DNA of 38,284 nucleotides. Origin: Chloroflexota bacterium (GTDB taxonomy: Bacteria; Chloroflexota; Anaerolineae; Anaerolineales; UBA4823). The stretch lies in contig JAAYXE010000148.1 in the NCBI GenBank assembly GCA_012516075.1, forward strand, positions 1-38,284. The letters run 5' to 3'. Every line of letters starts with the position of its first letter. Position 1 is the first letter of the stretch. The notes beneath the pieces are model-generated. The model did not search any database. It was not told the DNA's origin and saw only the letters and a list, made by a program, of their open reading frames with translations. Shown here in pieces: positions 1-12,100 of the stretch. The position numbers and the translations under genes are program-made.

Positions 1-141
1 GAAGGCGTGAAACTCGCCGTACCCGCGCAGCGCGCAGTACTTGGTGATCGCCGCCGTCAAAGTGGTCTTGCCGTGGTCAATGTGCCCCATCGTGCCCACA
101 TTCATATGCGGCTTGCTGCGATCGTACTTTTGCTTGGCCAT
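1..141 (-). CDS. tuf: Elongation factor Tu, N-terminal part (cut by window edge)
   Basis: The first 47 codons of EF-Tu, the GTPase that delivers aminoacyl-tRNA to the ribosome. They read on the minus strand and run off the left edge. The translation begins [20 protein letters not shown], followed by the P-loop GHIDHGKTT typical of EF-Tu. The ATG at 139-141 is preceded by TAAGGAG (RBS) six bases upstream. It lies 70 bp downstream of fusA in the usual str-operon order rpsL-rpsG-fusA-tuf, so co-transcription is likely. The identity is secure. Whether the rest of the gene is intact cannot be seen. Confidence 0.96.
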   Translation of the reverse strand, partial: MAKQKYDRSKPHMNVGTMGHIDHGKTTLTAAITKYCALRGYGEFHAF

Positions 142-211
142 GAATGCTCTCCTTAAAAATTAGTCGTTTGATGATTTATAAGTTTTCCAGAAGGCGCTGT
201 GAGCCTGCACA

Positions 212-2293
212 TTACCTTCCGCTGGTAATTGCTCGGGCTACATTCTCCGAAACCTGAGCATAGTGATCGAATTCCATGGTAAACACACCTCGCCCCTGAG
301 TGGACGAGCGCAGATCGGTTGCATAACCGAACATTTCTGCCAGGGGAACCATGGCTTTGATGGCCTGCACGTTGCCCGGCCGCATTTCCATGCCAAGAAT
401 TTCTCCCCGGCGGGCGTTCAACTGCCCAATCGTATCCCCGAGGAATTCTTCGGGAACAACGACTTCCACTTTCATAATCGGTTCTTGAAGAACTGGACCC
501 GCCTTTTGAATGCCCTCTTTAAAGGCCATCGACCCGGCCATCTTGAAAGCCATTTCACTGGAGTCCACTTCATGATAAGAACCATCAATCAGGCGTACTT
601 TAACATCGGTAACCGGGTATCCGGCGATAACACCGCCCGCGGCGGCTTCGCGCACGCCTTTTTCGACTGCAGGAATAAACTCTTTGGGGATCACGCCCCC
701 CACGATCCCGTTTTCGAAGACAATGCCGCTCCCCGGTTCTCCAGGCTGGATATCAAGCACCACGTGACCATACTGACCGCGGCCGCCGGTCTGCTTGACA
801 TAACGGTACTCGGCCCTGGGATTCGGACGGGTGATGGATTCGCGATAGGCCACCTGCGGACGGCCCACGCGCGCCTGCACGCGGAACTCGCGCAGCATGC
901 GATCGACCAGCACCTCCAGATGAAGCTCACCCATTCCTTCGATGATGGTCTGCCCGGTTTCCTCGTTGCTGCTTACCCGGAAGGTGGGATCCTCTTCCGA
1001 CAGTTTGCGCAGTGCATCCGCCATCTTTGCCTGGTCTGCAGTGGACTTCGGCTCGATGGAGACGGAGATCACCGGCTCGGGGAAGGAAATGCTTTCCAGC
1101 AGGATCGGATGAGCAGCGTCACAGAGGGTGTCACCGGTAAAGGACTGCTTCAACCCCAAAATGGCGCCGATATCACCGGCTCTTACAACATCGACATCTT
1201 CACGCCGGTCAGCATACATGCGGATCAGGCGGCCGATGCGCTCGCGCGTGCCCTTGGTGGAATTGTAGACCGTGGAACCCTGTTCCAGTGTCCCGGAGTA
1301 TACACGAACGTAGGCCAGCCGGCCCATGTAAGGATCCGTGACGATTTTGAACACCAGCGCGCTGAGCGGCTCATTATCGTCCGCGCTGCGGAAAATTTCT
1401 GTTTCATCATCCGCCCGGGGATCCGTACCTTTCACCGGCGGGATATCCAGAGGCGATGGAAGGAAGTCAATGACAGCATCCAGAACAGGCTGAATGCCTT
1501 TATTGCGCAGGGAGCTGCCGCAGTAAACAGGCGAGGCCTCGTTGCGCAGCACAGCACTGCGCAGCCCGGCCTTCAATTCCTCAATACTGATCTCTTCGCC
1601 CTCCAGGTACTTGAGGGTGAGCTCCTCATCCAGTTCTGCGATCTGCTCGATCATGCGGGCGCGCATCTCCGCAGCCTGCTGGCGCAGGTCGGGCGGAATT
1701 TCGGTCTCCCGCGGCTCACGCCCCAGATCGTCTTCCCATATCATGGCCCGCTCGGTGAACAGGTCGACCACGCCCTTAAAACCTGCTTCGCTGCCAATCG
1801 GGAGCTGCACCGCAATTGGATTGGCGCCCAGCCGGTCGCGTATGCTTTTCAGCGTGTTCTCATAAGAAGCGCCGATGCGATCCATCTTGTTGACGAAGCA
1901 GATTCGCGGCACACCATAGCGGTCGGCCTGCCGCCAGACGGTTTCGCTCTGTGGTTCAACGCCCTGGACGGCATCAAAGACCACAATGCCCCCGTCCAGT
2001 ACGCGCAGAGACCGCTGTACCTCGGCCGTAAAGTCGATGTGGCCAGGGGTATCGATCAGATTGATCTGATAGCCCTTCCACTCGGCGGATACGGCCGCAG
2101 AGACAATCGTGATACCCCGTTCACGCTCCTGTTCCATCCAGTCGGTAACGGTTGTGCCCTCATCCACCGAACCGATGCGATGGGTTTTACCGGTATAGAA
2201 CAGGATTCGCTCGGTGGTGGTGGTTTTACCGGCATCGATATGGGCAATGATCCCTATATTTCGGTACCGTTCCAACGGATAAATGCGAGCCAT
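212..2293 (-). CDS. fusA: Elongation factor G
   Basis: A 693-residue translational GTPase that drives ribosomal translocation after peptide-bond formation and, with RRF, recycles ribosomes. The N-terminal G domain has the P-loop AHIDAGKTT (residues 17-25), followed by DTPGH and NKMD boxes. The length matches the family (about 690-700) and the domains look complete, including the C-terminal region with GQYGHV. The ATG at 2291-2293 is the standard EF-G start ([20 protein letters not shown]); the RBS is weak (AGGTCAGG). It lies 56 bp downstream of rpsG and 70 bp upstream of tuf on the same strand, as in the canonical str operon. Long open frames on the opposite strand of this gene are shadows. 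Confidence 0.98.
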   Translation of the reverse strand: MARIYPLERYRNIGIIAHIDAGKTTTTERILFYTGKTHRIGSVDEGTTVTDWMEQERERGITIVSAAVSAEWKGYQINLIDTPGHIDFTAEVQRSLRVLDGGIVVFDAVQGVEPQSETVWRQADRYGVPRICFVNKMDRIGASYENTLKSIRDRLGANPIAVQLPIGSEAGFKGVVDLFTERAMIWEDDLGREPRETEIPPDLRQQAAEMRARMIEQIAELDEELTLKYLEGEEISIEELKAGLRSAVLRNEASPVYCGSSLRNKGIQPVLDAVIDFLPSPLDIPPVKGTDPRADDETEIFRSADDNEPLSALVFKIVTDPYMGRLAYVRVYSGTLEQGSTVYNSTKGTRERIGRLIRMYADRREDVDVVRAGDIGAILGLKQSFTGDTLCDAAHPILLESISFPEPVISVSIEPKSTADQAKMADALRKLSEEDPTFRVSSNEETGQTIIEGMGELHLEVLVDRMLREFRVQARVGRPQVAYRESITRPNPRAEYRYVKQTGGRGQYGHVVLDIQPGEPGSGIVFENGIVGGVIPKEFIPAVEKGVREAAAGGVIAGYPVTDVKVRLIDGSYHEVDSSEMAFKMAGSMAFKEGIQKAGPVLQEPIMKVEVVVPEEFLGDTIGQLNARRGEILGMEMRPGNVQAIKAMVPLAEMFGYATDLRSSTQGRGVFTMEFDHYAQVSENVARAITSGR

Positions 2294-2349
2294 GCTAAAA
2301 CCTGACCTGAAAAATTACCAGCCAGAACTTCTTCTTGCTGATTGAAATG

Positions 2350-2820
2350 CTACACCCGGTAGTGCGAGAAGGCGCGGTTGGCTTCCGCCATCTTGTGCGT
2401 CTCTTCACGCTTGCGGATTGCAGCTCCGGTGTTATTGGCGGCGTCAATGAGCTCAGCGGCGAGTTTTTCCGTGAAGCTCTTGCCCGAACGGCTGCGAGCG
2501 GCTGCCAGCAGCCAGCGGGTCGCCAGTGCAAAGCGGCGGTACGGTGGGACTTCCATCGGCACCTGATAGGTTGCGCCGCCCACACGCCGCGGTTTAACTT
2601 CCATAACCGGCTGAACGTTTTTGATCGCCTGCTCAAAGACTTCCAGGCCCGGACGGTTGGTGCGCTCTTCAATTAAATCCAGCGCATCATAGACCAGCCG
2701 GGTGGCCAGGCTCTTCTTCCCGTTCTTCATTACACGGTTAATGAAATCCTGAACCTGCACGCTGTTGTAGCGTACATCGGGTGGAGTTTCAACTCGTTCT
2801 GGTTTATTCCGTCGAGACAT
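2350..2820 (-). CDS. rpsG: 30S ribosomal protein S7
   Basis: A 156-residue S7, the primary protein that nucleates assembly of the 30S head by binding the 3' major domain of 16S rRNA. It begins [20 protein letters not shown] and contains the conserved stretches [10 protein letters not shown] and [11 protein letters not shown], ending in SHYRV. The length is that of a normal bacterial S7. The ATG at 2818-2820 has a GGAGAAATTTGA RBS region. It is the second gene of the str operon, 79 bp after rpsL. In other bacteria S7 can repress its own operon by binding the mRNA; whether that happens here is not visible. Confidence 0.98.
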   Translation of the reverse strand: MSRRNKPERVETPPDVRYNSVQVQDFINRVMKNGKKSLATRLVYDALDLIEERTNRPGLEVFEQAIKNVQPVMEVKPRRVGGATYQVPMEVPPYRRFALATRWLLAAARSRSGKSFTEKLAAELIDAANNTGAAIRKREETHKMAEANRAFSHYRV

Positions 2821-2899
2821 TCAAATTTCTCCTACGCTGCGGTAAGAAACGCCGGTAACAACATATTCCCGGCGCTTCCAAATCATTAAGCGACAGCTT

Positions 2900-3319
2900 T
2901 TATCCCTTTGGGCGCTTGGCCCCGTACTTGGAACGGGCCTGCTTGCGGTTGTTGACACCGCCGGTATCCAGCGTGCCGCGTACAATGTGATAACGCACGC
3001 CCGGAAGGTCTTTCACACGCCCACCGCGAACCAGAACCACGGAGTGCTCCTGCAGGGTGTGGCCCTCGCCGGGGATATAAGCGGTGACTTCGATCCCGTT
3101 GGAAAGGCGCACACGGGCGATCTTTCGCAGGGCCGAGTTCGGCTTTTTAGGTGTCATCGTGCGGACAACGGTGCACACGCCGCGCTTTTGAGGAGCGCCC
3201 TTACTCTGGCGGGTGCGCTGCTGCTTCATCGAATTAAGCGTATACAGCAACGCCGGAGCCTTGCTCTTAACCTTTTTCGTTTTGCGGCCCTTGCGGACCA
3301 GTTGGTTGGTGGTTGGCAC
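2900..3319 (-). CDS. rpsL: 30S ribosomal protein S12, with an internal insertion
   Basis: S12, a protein of the decoding centre and a target site of streptomycin resistance mutations. The start is GTG (complement of 3317-3319), chosen because GGAGG lies six bases upstream and the product begins [13 protein letters not shown] like all S12. The conserved core [20 protein letters not shown] starts near residue 56 and GGRVKDLPG near 99. Lysines 58/59 and 103, equivalents of the streptomycin-resistance positions, are unchanged, so the allele looks streptomycin-sensitive. At 139 residues it is longer than the usual 123-125 because about 14 extra residues (around 26-40, [16 protein letters not shown]) precede the KRGVCT motif. 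I recall similar extensions in Chloroflexota but could not check. Confidence 0.97.
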   Translation of the reverse strand: MPTTNQLVRKGRKTKKVKSKAPALLYTLNSMKQQRTRQSKGAPQKRGVCTVVRTMTPKKPNSALRKIARVRLSNGIEVTAYIPGEGHTLQEHSVVLVRGGRVKDLPGVRYHIVRGTLDTGGVNNRKQARSKYGAKRPKG

Positions 3320-3370
3320 CTTTTGCCTCCGAATAAATGATTACAAAGACTTACTGTTTCAATCCGTCAA

Positions 3371-3402
3371 GTGAGGCCATCGAACCTGCATGATGGCCTC
3401 AC
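3371..3402 (-). promoter_or_regulatory. Hairpin in the str-operon leader (11-bp stem)
   Basis: A perfect inverted repeat, GTGAGGCCATC at 3371-3381 and its complement at 3392-3402, with a 10-base loop. It lies about 50 nt upstream of the rpsL start in the predicted leader RNA. No T-run follows on the minus strand, so it is not an obvious terminator. A role in translational control or mRNA stability is possible. Confidence 0.5.
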
Positions 3403-3425
3403 CGTTGTAACGACGCTCAATTACC

Positions 3426-3446
3426 GGGCGGGGGTGATAGCCGCCC
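3426..3446 (-). promoter_or_regulatory. Second leader hairpin of the str operon
   Basis: GGGCGG at 3426-3431 pairs with CCGCCC at 3441-3446 around a 9-base loop. It lies close to the predicted 5' end of the str mRNA, upstream of the larger hairpin. Its function is unknown. Confidence 0.35.
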
Positions 3447-3474
3447 CTATTGTTAACCAAGGCAACGAAGGCTG

Positions 3475-3503
3475 ATTTTACCATGCTGGTTATAGAGCGT
3501 CAA
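3475..3503 (-). promoter_or_regulatory. Sigma70-type promoter of the str operon (rpsL-rpsG-fusA-tuf)
   Basis: On the minus strand TTGACG (complement of 3498-3503) is separated by exactly 17 bases from TAAAAT (complement of 3475-3480). This is a near-consensus housekeeping promoter. The transcription start would fall near 3468, giving a leader of about 150 nt before the rpsL GTG. It lies downstream of the rpoB terminator, so the str operon appears to be transcribed independently of rpoB. Confidence 0.8.
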
Positions 3504-3532
3504 GGAATTCTACAGCCGTTCACGATCCGTTA

Positions 3533-3573
3533 TCTGAGAAAACCAGGGCGGCGCAAGCTCCGCGCCGCCCTGG
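3533..3573 (-). terminator. Intrinsic terminator of rpoB
   Basis: A perfect 12-bp stem (3543-3554 with 3562-3573, CCAGGGCGGCGC) with a 7-base loop. On the minus strand it is followed by TTTTCTC. It begins 15 bases after the rpoB stop codon, so rpoB transcription should end here rather than read into rpsL. Confidence 0.85.
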
Positions 3574-3588
3574 ATAAAGCTCTAAACG

Positions 3589-7500
<3,912 letters not shown>

Positions 7501-7561
7501 GCTGTCACTCCTATCGATTAGGCCTTAATTCTTGAATACAATTTGGCTTTATATACATAAA

Positions 7562-7590
7562 GCGTAAAACGCTGCTAGCTCGCTTTACGC
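7562..7590 (-). promoter_or_regulatory. Hairpin in the rpoB leader
   Basis: GCGTAAA (7562-7568) and TTTACGC (7584-7590) form a 7-bp stem around a 15-base loop containing GCTAGC. On the minus strand it is followed by TTTATGTATATAAA. It could be a weak attenuator or a stability element. The call is tentative. Confidence 0.3.
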
Positions 7591-7676
7591 ATCACCTGTG
7601 AATATGCCCCTCAGTAACGACTGAAACCGAAATTTCACTGTTGGCGGCATGAAAGGGCCCAATTTGACGAAAGTAT

Positions 7677-7705
7677 ATTATATATGTAATCAGGGCTCGG
7701 GTCAA
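7677..7705 (-). promoter_or_regulatory. Sigma70-type promoter of rpoB
   Basis: On the minus strand TTGACC (complement of 7700-7705), a 17-base spacer, then a perfect TATAAT (complement of 7677-7682). The transcript would start near 7670, leaving a leader of about 170 nt. This strong dedicated promoter supports rpoB being a single-gene transcription unit. Confidence 0.82.
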
Positions 7706-7794
7706 GTAGGATTTTCTCTCATCAATATGAGAATCTGATTAGGATTCTGCATATAAAAACAACCGCCTGTGCGGCTCTGTTATACCACGGCATC

Positions 7795-7803
7795 TGATAG
7801 AAT
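7795..7803 (+). promoter_or_regulatory. Extended -10 element directly before era
   Basis: TGATAGAAT (TG-n-TAGAAT) ends six bases before the era ATG at 7810, and no Shine-Dalgarno sequence lies between. A start at this -10 would produce a leaderless era mRNA. There is no good -35. Confidence 0.45.
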
Positions 7804-7809
7804 GAAACC

Positions 7810-8727
7810 ATGGAAACGATGGAATCGAACTCGACAGAAACTGTATACAAAGCTGGATTTGTTGCGGTAATGGGCCGGCCCAACGTGGGCAAGTCGACGC
7901 TGGTCAATGCACTGCTGGCGCAGAAAATTGCCGCCGTTTCTCCACGTCCACAAACCACCCGCAAGCGCCAGATGGGCATTCTCACCCTTGACTCCGCCCA
8001 GGTGATCTTTATCGATACACCCGGAGTCCACCGTCCACTGCACAAACTGGGTGAGAGCATGAACCAGGAAGCGATCGACACACTGGAAGAGAGCGACGTG
8101 ATCCTTTTCCTGGTGGATGTCAGCGTTCCTCCACACCCGGAAGACGAGCTGCTGGTTGCCGCTCTGCGTGAAGTCAAACGTCGAGTTCCCACCCTGCTGG
8201 CGATGAACAAGATGGATCTGGTCGACCACGAAACCCTGGAGATGAACCGGCGCGCATACGAGGAGCTGATCCCGCACGACGAGGCCCTGACGTTATCGGC
8301 AGTACAGGGTCAAAACCTTGACCGGCTCCTGGAGCGCATTCTGGCCGTGCTCCCCCAGGGTGAGCCGTTCTTTCCCGAGGGTCAGGTAACTGATCTCTAT
8401 GAACGCGACATCGCCGCCGATTTGATCCGTGAGGCAGCCCTCATCCTGCTGAGAGACGAGGTGCCTCACGGTATCGCCATCCGGGTGGATCAATACACCG
8501 AACGCGAAGAGCACGGCGCGTATATCGAAGCCACAATTTTTGTAGAGAAAGAGTCTCACAAACCGATCGTGATCGGTCAGGGCGGCGCCATGCTGAAAAA
8601 GATCGGTTCCATGGCTCGCCAGGAAATTGAAGCCATGAGCGGGCGCAAGGTTTTCCTGCGGCTGCGTGTGAAAGTCCGCAAAAACTGGCGCAATGACGAA
8701 AACATTTTGAAAAGATTCGGCTATTAA
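7810..8727 (+). CDS. era: GTPase Era (16S rRNA / 30S maturation)
   Basis: A 305-residue Era, a GTPase that binds the 3' end of 16S rRNA and assists late 30S assembly. The N-terminal G domain has GRPNVGKST (residues 22-30), DTPGVH and NKMDLV. The C-terminal KH RNA-binding domain has IVIGQGGAMLKKIGSMARQEIE. The length is typical. The ATG at 7810 has no Shine-Dalgarno; a -10-like TAGAAT lies six bases upstream, so the mRNA may be leaderless. It is divergent from rpoB and followed 18 bp later by a YhhN-family gene, probably in one transcript. Confidence 0.96.
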   Translation: METMESNSTETVYKAGFVAVMGRPNVGKSTLVNALLAQKIAAVSPRPQTTRKRQMGILTLDSAQVIFIDTPGVHRPLHKLGESMNQEAIDTLEESDVILFLVDVSVPPHPEDELLVAALREVKRRVPTLLAMNKMDLVDHETLEMNRRAYEELIPHDEALTLSAVQGQNLDRLLERILAVLPQGEPFFPEGQVTDLYERDIAADLIREAALILLRDEVPHGIAIRVDQYTEREEHGAYIEATIFVEKESHKPIVIGQGGAMLKKIGSMARQEIEAMSGRKVFLRLRVKVRKNWRNDENILKRFGY

Positions 8728-8745
8728 GCAGTCGTACGCTGTCCC

Positions 8746-9450
8746 ATGACCATACCAGTGACCTTCCTCGCCGCGGCAATGGTGATCGCTTTGATCGACT
8801 GGCTGGCTGTTGCTTTTCAGTGGAAAAACGTTTCCTACCTGGTAAAACCGGGCGTAGATTTGGCACTGCTTGCCTGGGTGTGGCAAGCCGGCGGTTTTCA
8901 GGGCCCGCTTGTCTGGTTCGCTCTGGGGCTGTTGTTTTCCCTGGCTGGAGATATTTTCCTGATGCTGCCGCAGGAACGTTTCACAACCGGTTTGGCTGCA
9001 TTTCTGCTGGCGCATCTTTCCTATATTATCGGTTTTAACCAGACGCCGCCCCCAGTGGATCTGGCCAGCCTGCTCGTCGTACTCCTGGTAGCCGTCACCG
9101 CCTGGCAGTTTACCCGGCGAGTGCTTAAGAGCATTAAGGCCACCGGGAAGGGCGAGATGACCGCTTTGATAATTTTTTATTCCATCGCCCTTAACCTCAT
9201 GCTGATCTCCGCCCTGCTCACCCTGGTGCGCAGCGATATTCCGGCTGAAGGCGGCTGGCTGGTCGGGCCGGCTTTGATGGTGAGCGCCGGCGCCCTGCTC
9301 TTCTATCTCTCCGACGCCCTGCTTGCCTGGAACCGCTTCGTCTCACCGCTGCCGCACGGCAGGCTGCAGGTGAGGGTGACGTATCATATCGGCCAGGCTC
9401 TGATTACTGCCGGTGCGGTGCTCCAGTTCCTGCTGCCCCTTTCCTCCTGA
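8746..9450 (+). CDS. Lysoplasmalogenase family (YhhN/TMEM86) membrane protein
   Basis: A 234-residue polytopic membrane protein with about seven or eight predicted helices. It carries the features of the YhhN/TMEM86 family: LFSLAGDIFLM (about 64-74), LLAHLSYIIGF (about 87-97), a late FYLSDALLAWNRF segment and a final HIGQALITAG helix. Characterised members hydrolyse the vinyl-ether bond of lysoplasmalogens; the acidic residues of the SLAGD and YLSDALLA segments are the conserved polar positions. Substrate specificity here is inference. It lies 18 bp downstream of era on the same strand with no clear RBS, so coupling to era is likely. Transcription ends at the strong hairpin 9467-9516. Confidence 0.8.
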   Translation: MTIPVTFLAAAMVIALIDWLAVAFQWKNVSYLVKPGVDLALLAWVWQAGGFQGPLVWFALGLLFSLAGDIFLMLPQERFTTGLAAFLLAHLSYIIGFNQTPPPVDLASLLVVLLVAVTAWQFTRRVLKSIKATGKGEMTALIIFYSIALNLMLISALLTLVRSDIPAEGGWLVGPALMVSAGALLFYLSDALLAWNRFVSPLPHGRLQVRVTYHIGQALITAGAVLQFLLPLSS

Positions 9451-9466
9451 CCCCCCCATTACAGTG

Positions 9467-9516
9467 GCATCAAAACACTCCAGGCCTGCGATAGATGGCC
9501 TGGAGTGTTTTGATGC
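9467..9516. terminator. Bidirectional terminator with a perfect 20-bp stem
   Basis: Bases 9467-9486 and 9497-9516 are exact reverse complements around a 10-base loop. The GC core CCAGGCC/GGCCTGG is flanked by AAAAC/GTTTT on the two arms, so a T-rich stretch follows the core in either direction. It separates the convergent YhhN gene (plus) and the bactofilin-like gene (minus), stopping both. Confidence 0.85.
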
Positions 9517-9575
9517 TTCACAGCGAACGCTGCAGCTGCGGCACGAATACGATCTGGCCGTCTCCTCAGATCACC

Positions 9576-10763
9576 TTAGAAGACCTGGGCGCCGCGGGAT
9601 GCATCGTCATCCTTTTCAGCCCCAGCTTCAGGGGCAGATGCCTCTGTATCGCCCGGGAAGGGTTTTCCCTCAGGATGGGGCGGGATGTCGGGCACGACGA
9701 TCCTCGGTGAACCCGCAGGGCCATGAGAGCCGGGAGCCGGATAACCGGGCGTTCCTGGCGGCGGCCCATAAGGCGCAGGGCCAACCGGTGCCCCGGGGGC
9801 CGGAGGGTAGACCGGCGGGTAATCCTGGGTCCCAAACCGGGTCAGCAGCACTGCGCCTACCCCCAGCAGTCCCAGTGCTAACGGCACCAGCCAGCCCACA
9901 CAGGGGACGGCCTGCCCAATTCCATTCGCCAGGAATATCAGGATAAACGTACCCAGCCCGGCGGACACGGGCAGCGCCCAATCCTGCTTCAACAGCACCG
10001 CCAGCCGGCGCCCCAGTTCTGTACCCAGAGAAACGATCCCGAGAGCCCAGATGATGAACAGCGCCAGCATTCCCAGCAAGCTCACCGGAATGCCGATGAT
10101 GGTGATTAACAGGATGATCAACACAATCGGCACCACGATGATCGTCAGCAGCCCTACGCCGATCGAGATCAACGGCTGTGCAAGGGCGGCATTTGCAGTA
10201 CGCTCCGTCTGGCGAGGTAGAAACAGCACGGCAACAATCGCCAGCGCAGCCCACAGGAAGGTGCGGAACATAAACCACAGAAAATCGACGATGGGGTTAA
10301 AGTCCACTTTGATATCACGGTCAATCGTTCGCGGGCCAACCGAAGGGGTGAAGATTGCAAAAGGAGCATTCAAACCTTCATTGAAATCCCCTTCAATAAC
10401 CGCTCCTTCGGCCGGGGTGATGTTGCCGCCCACAGAGTTCACATCGCCTTCAACGACAGCTGTTTCGCGCAGTTCCACATTGCCGCCCATAATGGTGATA
10501 TCACCCTCCACCTCACCGGCAATGTCCAGTGCGCCGCCAAAAACGATCACATCGCCGCTGACCCGGGCCTTTTCTTCAACCGTAGCCACACCGCCGAATA
10601 CATACAGGTTGCCGCGCAGCCGGTCACCTTCATCCAGCGTGAAGACACCCCCAAACACAAACTCGTCTCCGCTTCGATCCTGGGCCAGTGCAGTCGTCGG
10701 CACGGCCAGTCCGACCAGCAGGAGCAGGATAAGCAGCAAAATCCATCGGGACAGGCTTTTCAT
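9576..10763 (-). CDS. Secreted/membrane protein with bactofilin-like repeats
   Basis: A protein of 395 residues from the ATG at 10761-10763, chosen over an upstream in-frame start because GGAGGGTGATAAG precedes it and it overlaps the anti-sigma stop (ATGA). A signal peptide (residues 1-27, ending ALA-Q) is followed by about five repeats of the type GD-hydrophobic-x-V-F-G-G (residues about 33-125), resembling polymer-forming bactofilin/DUF8173-type beta-helical repeats. Then come about five membrane helices (160-340), including a very hydrophobic IVVPIVLIILLITIIG stretch. The C-terminal tail is Pro/Gly-rich (YPPAPGAPVG). No enzyme motif is seen. It is third in an operon after the sigma and anti-sigma genes, so it is probably a target or partner of that envelope-stress system. 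Exact role unknown. Confidence 0.75.
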   Translation of the reverse strand: MKSLSRWILLLILLLLVGLAVPTTALAQDRSGDEFVFGGVFTLDEGDRLRGNLYVFGGVATVEEKARVSGDVIVFGGALDIAGEVEGDITIMGGNVELRETAVVEGDVNSVGGNITPAEGAVIEGDFNEGLNAPFAIFTPSVGPRTIDRDIKVDFNPIVDFLWFMFRTFLWAALAIVAVLFLPRQTERTANAALAQPLISIGVGLLTIIVVPIVLIILLITIIGIPVSLLGMLALFIIWALGIVSLGTELGRRLAVLLKQDWALPVSAGLGTFILIFLANGIGQAVPCVGWLVPLALGLLGVGAVLLTRFGTQDYPPVYPPAPGAPVGPAPYGPPPGTPGYPAPGSHGPAGSPRIVVPDIPPHPEGKPFPGDTEASAPEAGAEKDDDASRGAQVF

Positions 10764-11308
10764 CTTATCACCCTCCGGGGATTGGTCAGGACACGTAGAG
10801 AGACGATCCACAGCACCACAAGCTGGCTCAAAACACCCAACCCCAGCACCCACCAGACTCGGGGAACGGCACCGGTAAGGCCGCTCAGCAGCTTGAGAAC
10901 CGATTCCTGCATGGCTCTCAGATTGTCAACGAGCTGGATGCCCTGGTAGACGCCGGTCCACAACCACACTTCCGGCGCATTCAGCAGCGGCATCGCAAGG
11001 AGCAGCAGCGAAGTGAAGAGCAGCGTCAGCCCGGCGATCACGAATCCCAGCATCGCAAGTGACTGGCGGCGGTGCAGGCGCGCGTGTTCAATTTCCAGGC
11101 GCTCCTCCCAGCGAGCCGTGAAGCCTGCCCGGGGCCCAATCATGTCGCCCGTTCTAAGATCTGCTTCCACAACCTGCCATGCGACCGCTAAACTCCGGCA
11201 GGACTCGCACTCCAGCAGGTGAGCCTGAAGATCGGCCTGCTGCTGAGGTGTCAGCGGCTCTTCAATGGGATCGGCAAAGAGCCAATCTTCATATGGTTGG
11301 TGATTCAT
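10760..11308 (-). CDS. Anti-sigma factor with zinc-finger (zf-HC2) domain
   Basis: A 182-residue, likely membrane-bound regulator that would hold its sigma factor inactive. The N-terminal cytoplasmic part has the zf-HC2 signature HLLECESC (H-x3-C-x2-C, about residues 30-37). Two or three membrane segments follow (about 85-110, 118-140 and 152-172). The ATG at 11306-11308 lies inside the 3' end of the sigma gene (20-base overlap), with an AAAGGATGAAGT RBS; its stop overlaps the next start by four bases (ATGA). This sigma/anti-sigma/membrane-protein arrangement is the classical co-translated ECF module. The signal it senses is unknown. Confidence 0.85.
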   Translation of the reverse strand: MNHQPYEDWLFADPIEEPLTPQQQADLQAHLLECESCRSLAVAWQVVEADLRTGDMIGPRAGFTARWEERLEIEHARLHRRQSLAMLGFVIAGLTLLFTSLLLLAMPLLNAPEVWLWTGVYQGIQLVDNLRAMQESVLKLLSGLTGAVPRVWWVLGLGVLSQLVVLWIVSLRVLTNPRRVIR

Positions 11309-11882
11309 ACTTCATCCTTTCCGCCGGCACGGGTTGAGACTGCTGGTTGAGCCACTGTTGGGCCATGGTGCGCCGGGCCCGGTGGAGGCGACTCTTCAGC
11401 GCGCTCTGGGTTAAAGAGAGCGCTGTGCTGATCTCCTCATAAGAAAAGTCATACCAGTAATACATGATAACCGCCGCTCGATCGACATCATCCAGGCTGT
11501 CCAGTAAACTGCGAATGCGTTCGCGCTCCTGTTTTAAACCCAGCTTCGCCTCCAGCCCGGGTTCATTGTCGGGCAGACCAGGCACAGGCAGGTCCTGGAT
11601 TGAGACAACCACCATCCGCCGCTTGCGAATCTGGTCGATGCAGTAATGTGCAGCGATTGACAGCAGCCAGGTCGCAAATGGGCGGCTGCTGTCAAAACGG
11701 CGCAGGTTTCGGTAAGCGCGCAAAAAAGTCTCCTGGGCTGCATCTTCTGCATCTTCCGCGTTGTTCAGCATGCGGTAGCACAGATTATAGACAGGATTTT
11801 GAAAATGCTCTACCAACTGCGTAAATGCCTGTGGGTCGCCGTTTCTGGCAAGTTCAACCCACCGGTTCACATCGTCCTGCAC
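11289..11882 (-). CDS. RNA polymerase ECF sigma factor (sigma-70 family)
   Basis: A 197-residue ECF sigma factor that redirects RNA polymerase to a stress regulon. Region 2 covers about 20-90 (FQNPVYNLCYRMLNNAEDAE, then AAQETFLRAYRNL and FATWLLSIAAHYCIDQIRKRR). Region 4 covers about 135-185, with the helix-turn-helix YEEISTALSLTQSALKSRLH. The start is GTG (complement of 11880-11882) with GGAG seven bases upstream. A linker with several Pro residues separates the regions. It is the first gene of a three-gene operon with its anti-sigma and a bactofilin-like protein. The 218-bp upstream region has a CTGCAG inverted pair and A-tracts but no convincing promoter. Confidence 0.92.
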   Translation of the reverse strand: MQDDVNRWVELARNGDPQAFTQLVEHFQNPVYNLCYRMLNNAEDAEDAAQETFLRAYRNLRRFDSSRPFATWLLSIAAHYCIDQIRKRRMVVVSIQDLPVPGLPDNEPGLEAKLGLKQERERIRSLLDSLDDVDRAAVIMYYWYDFSYEEISTALSLTQSALKSRLHRARRTMAQQWLNQQSQPVPAERMKYESPTI

Positions 11883-12100
11883 TGCAAGACTCCTGAAGTA
11901 CCCTGTTTGATTTTATTTTTTTAGCTGCCCAGGTGATCAGAATTCCTGCAGCAGCTTTTTGTTACTGCAGCAAACCAGTCAACCACGACACCGATGACTG
12001 TGCTGCTAAATGTTATACGTATCGCCCCCCATTTGGTTGCAGGAGCCTTTTATTGAATTTTATTTCAAATCCCGGCTACCTATGCCTGCACTTCGCACGG

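Larger units (their letters stand above)
7501..7809. other. Divergent intergenic region between rpoB and era
   Basis: 309 bp, visibly AT-rich, with no credible gene. It holds the rpoB promoter (7677-7705, minus), a small leader hairpin (7562-7590, stem GCGTAAA/TTTACGC) and a -10-like TGATAGAAT at 7795-7803 just before the era ATG. A second plus-strand candidate, TTGACG at 7664-7669 with TAATCA 17 bases later, overlaps the rpoB promoter on the other strand. Confidence 0.7.

Noticed and set aside
263..2305. 680-codon open frame on the plus strand opposite fusA
   Set aside because: It is an exact antisense shadow of the conserved fusA gene, with no RBS and no recognisable domains. Long antisense frames are common opposite GC-rich conserved genes.
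7664..7692. Plus-strand promoter TTGACG-N17-TAATCA for era
   Set aside because: The -10 is a weak match and overlaps the far better minus-strand rpoB promoter; the TGATAGAAT next to era is the alternative. Kept only as a note in the intergenic entry.
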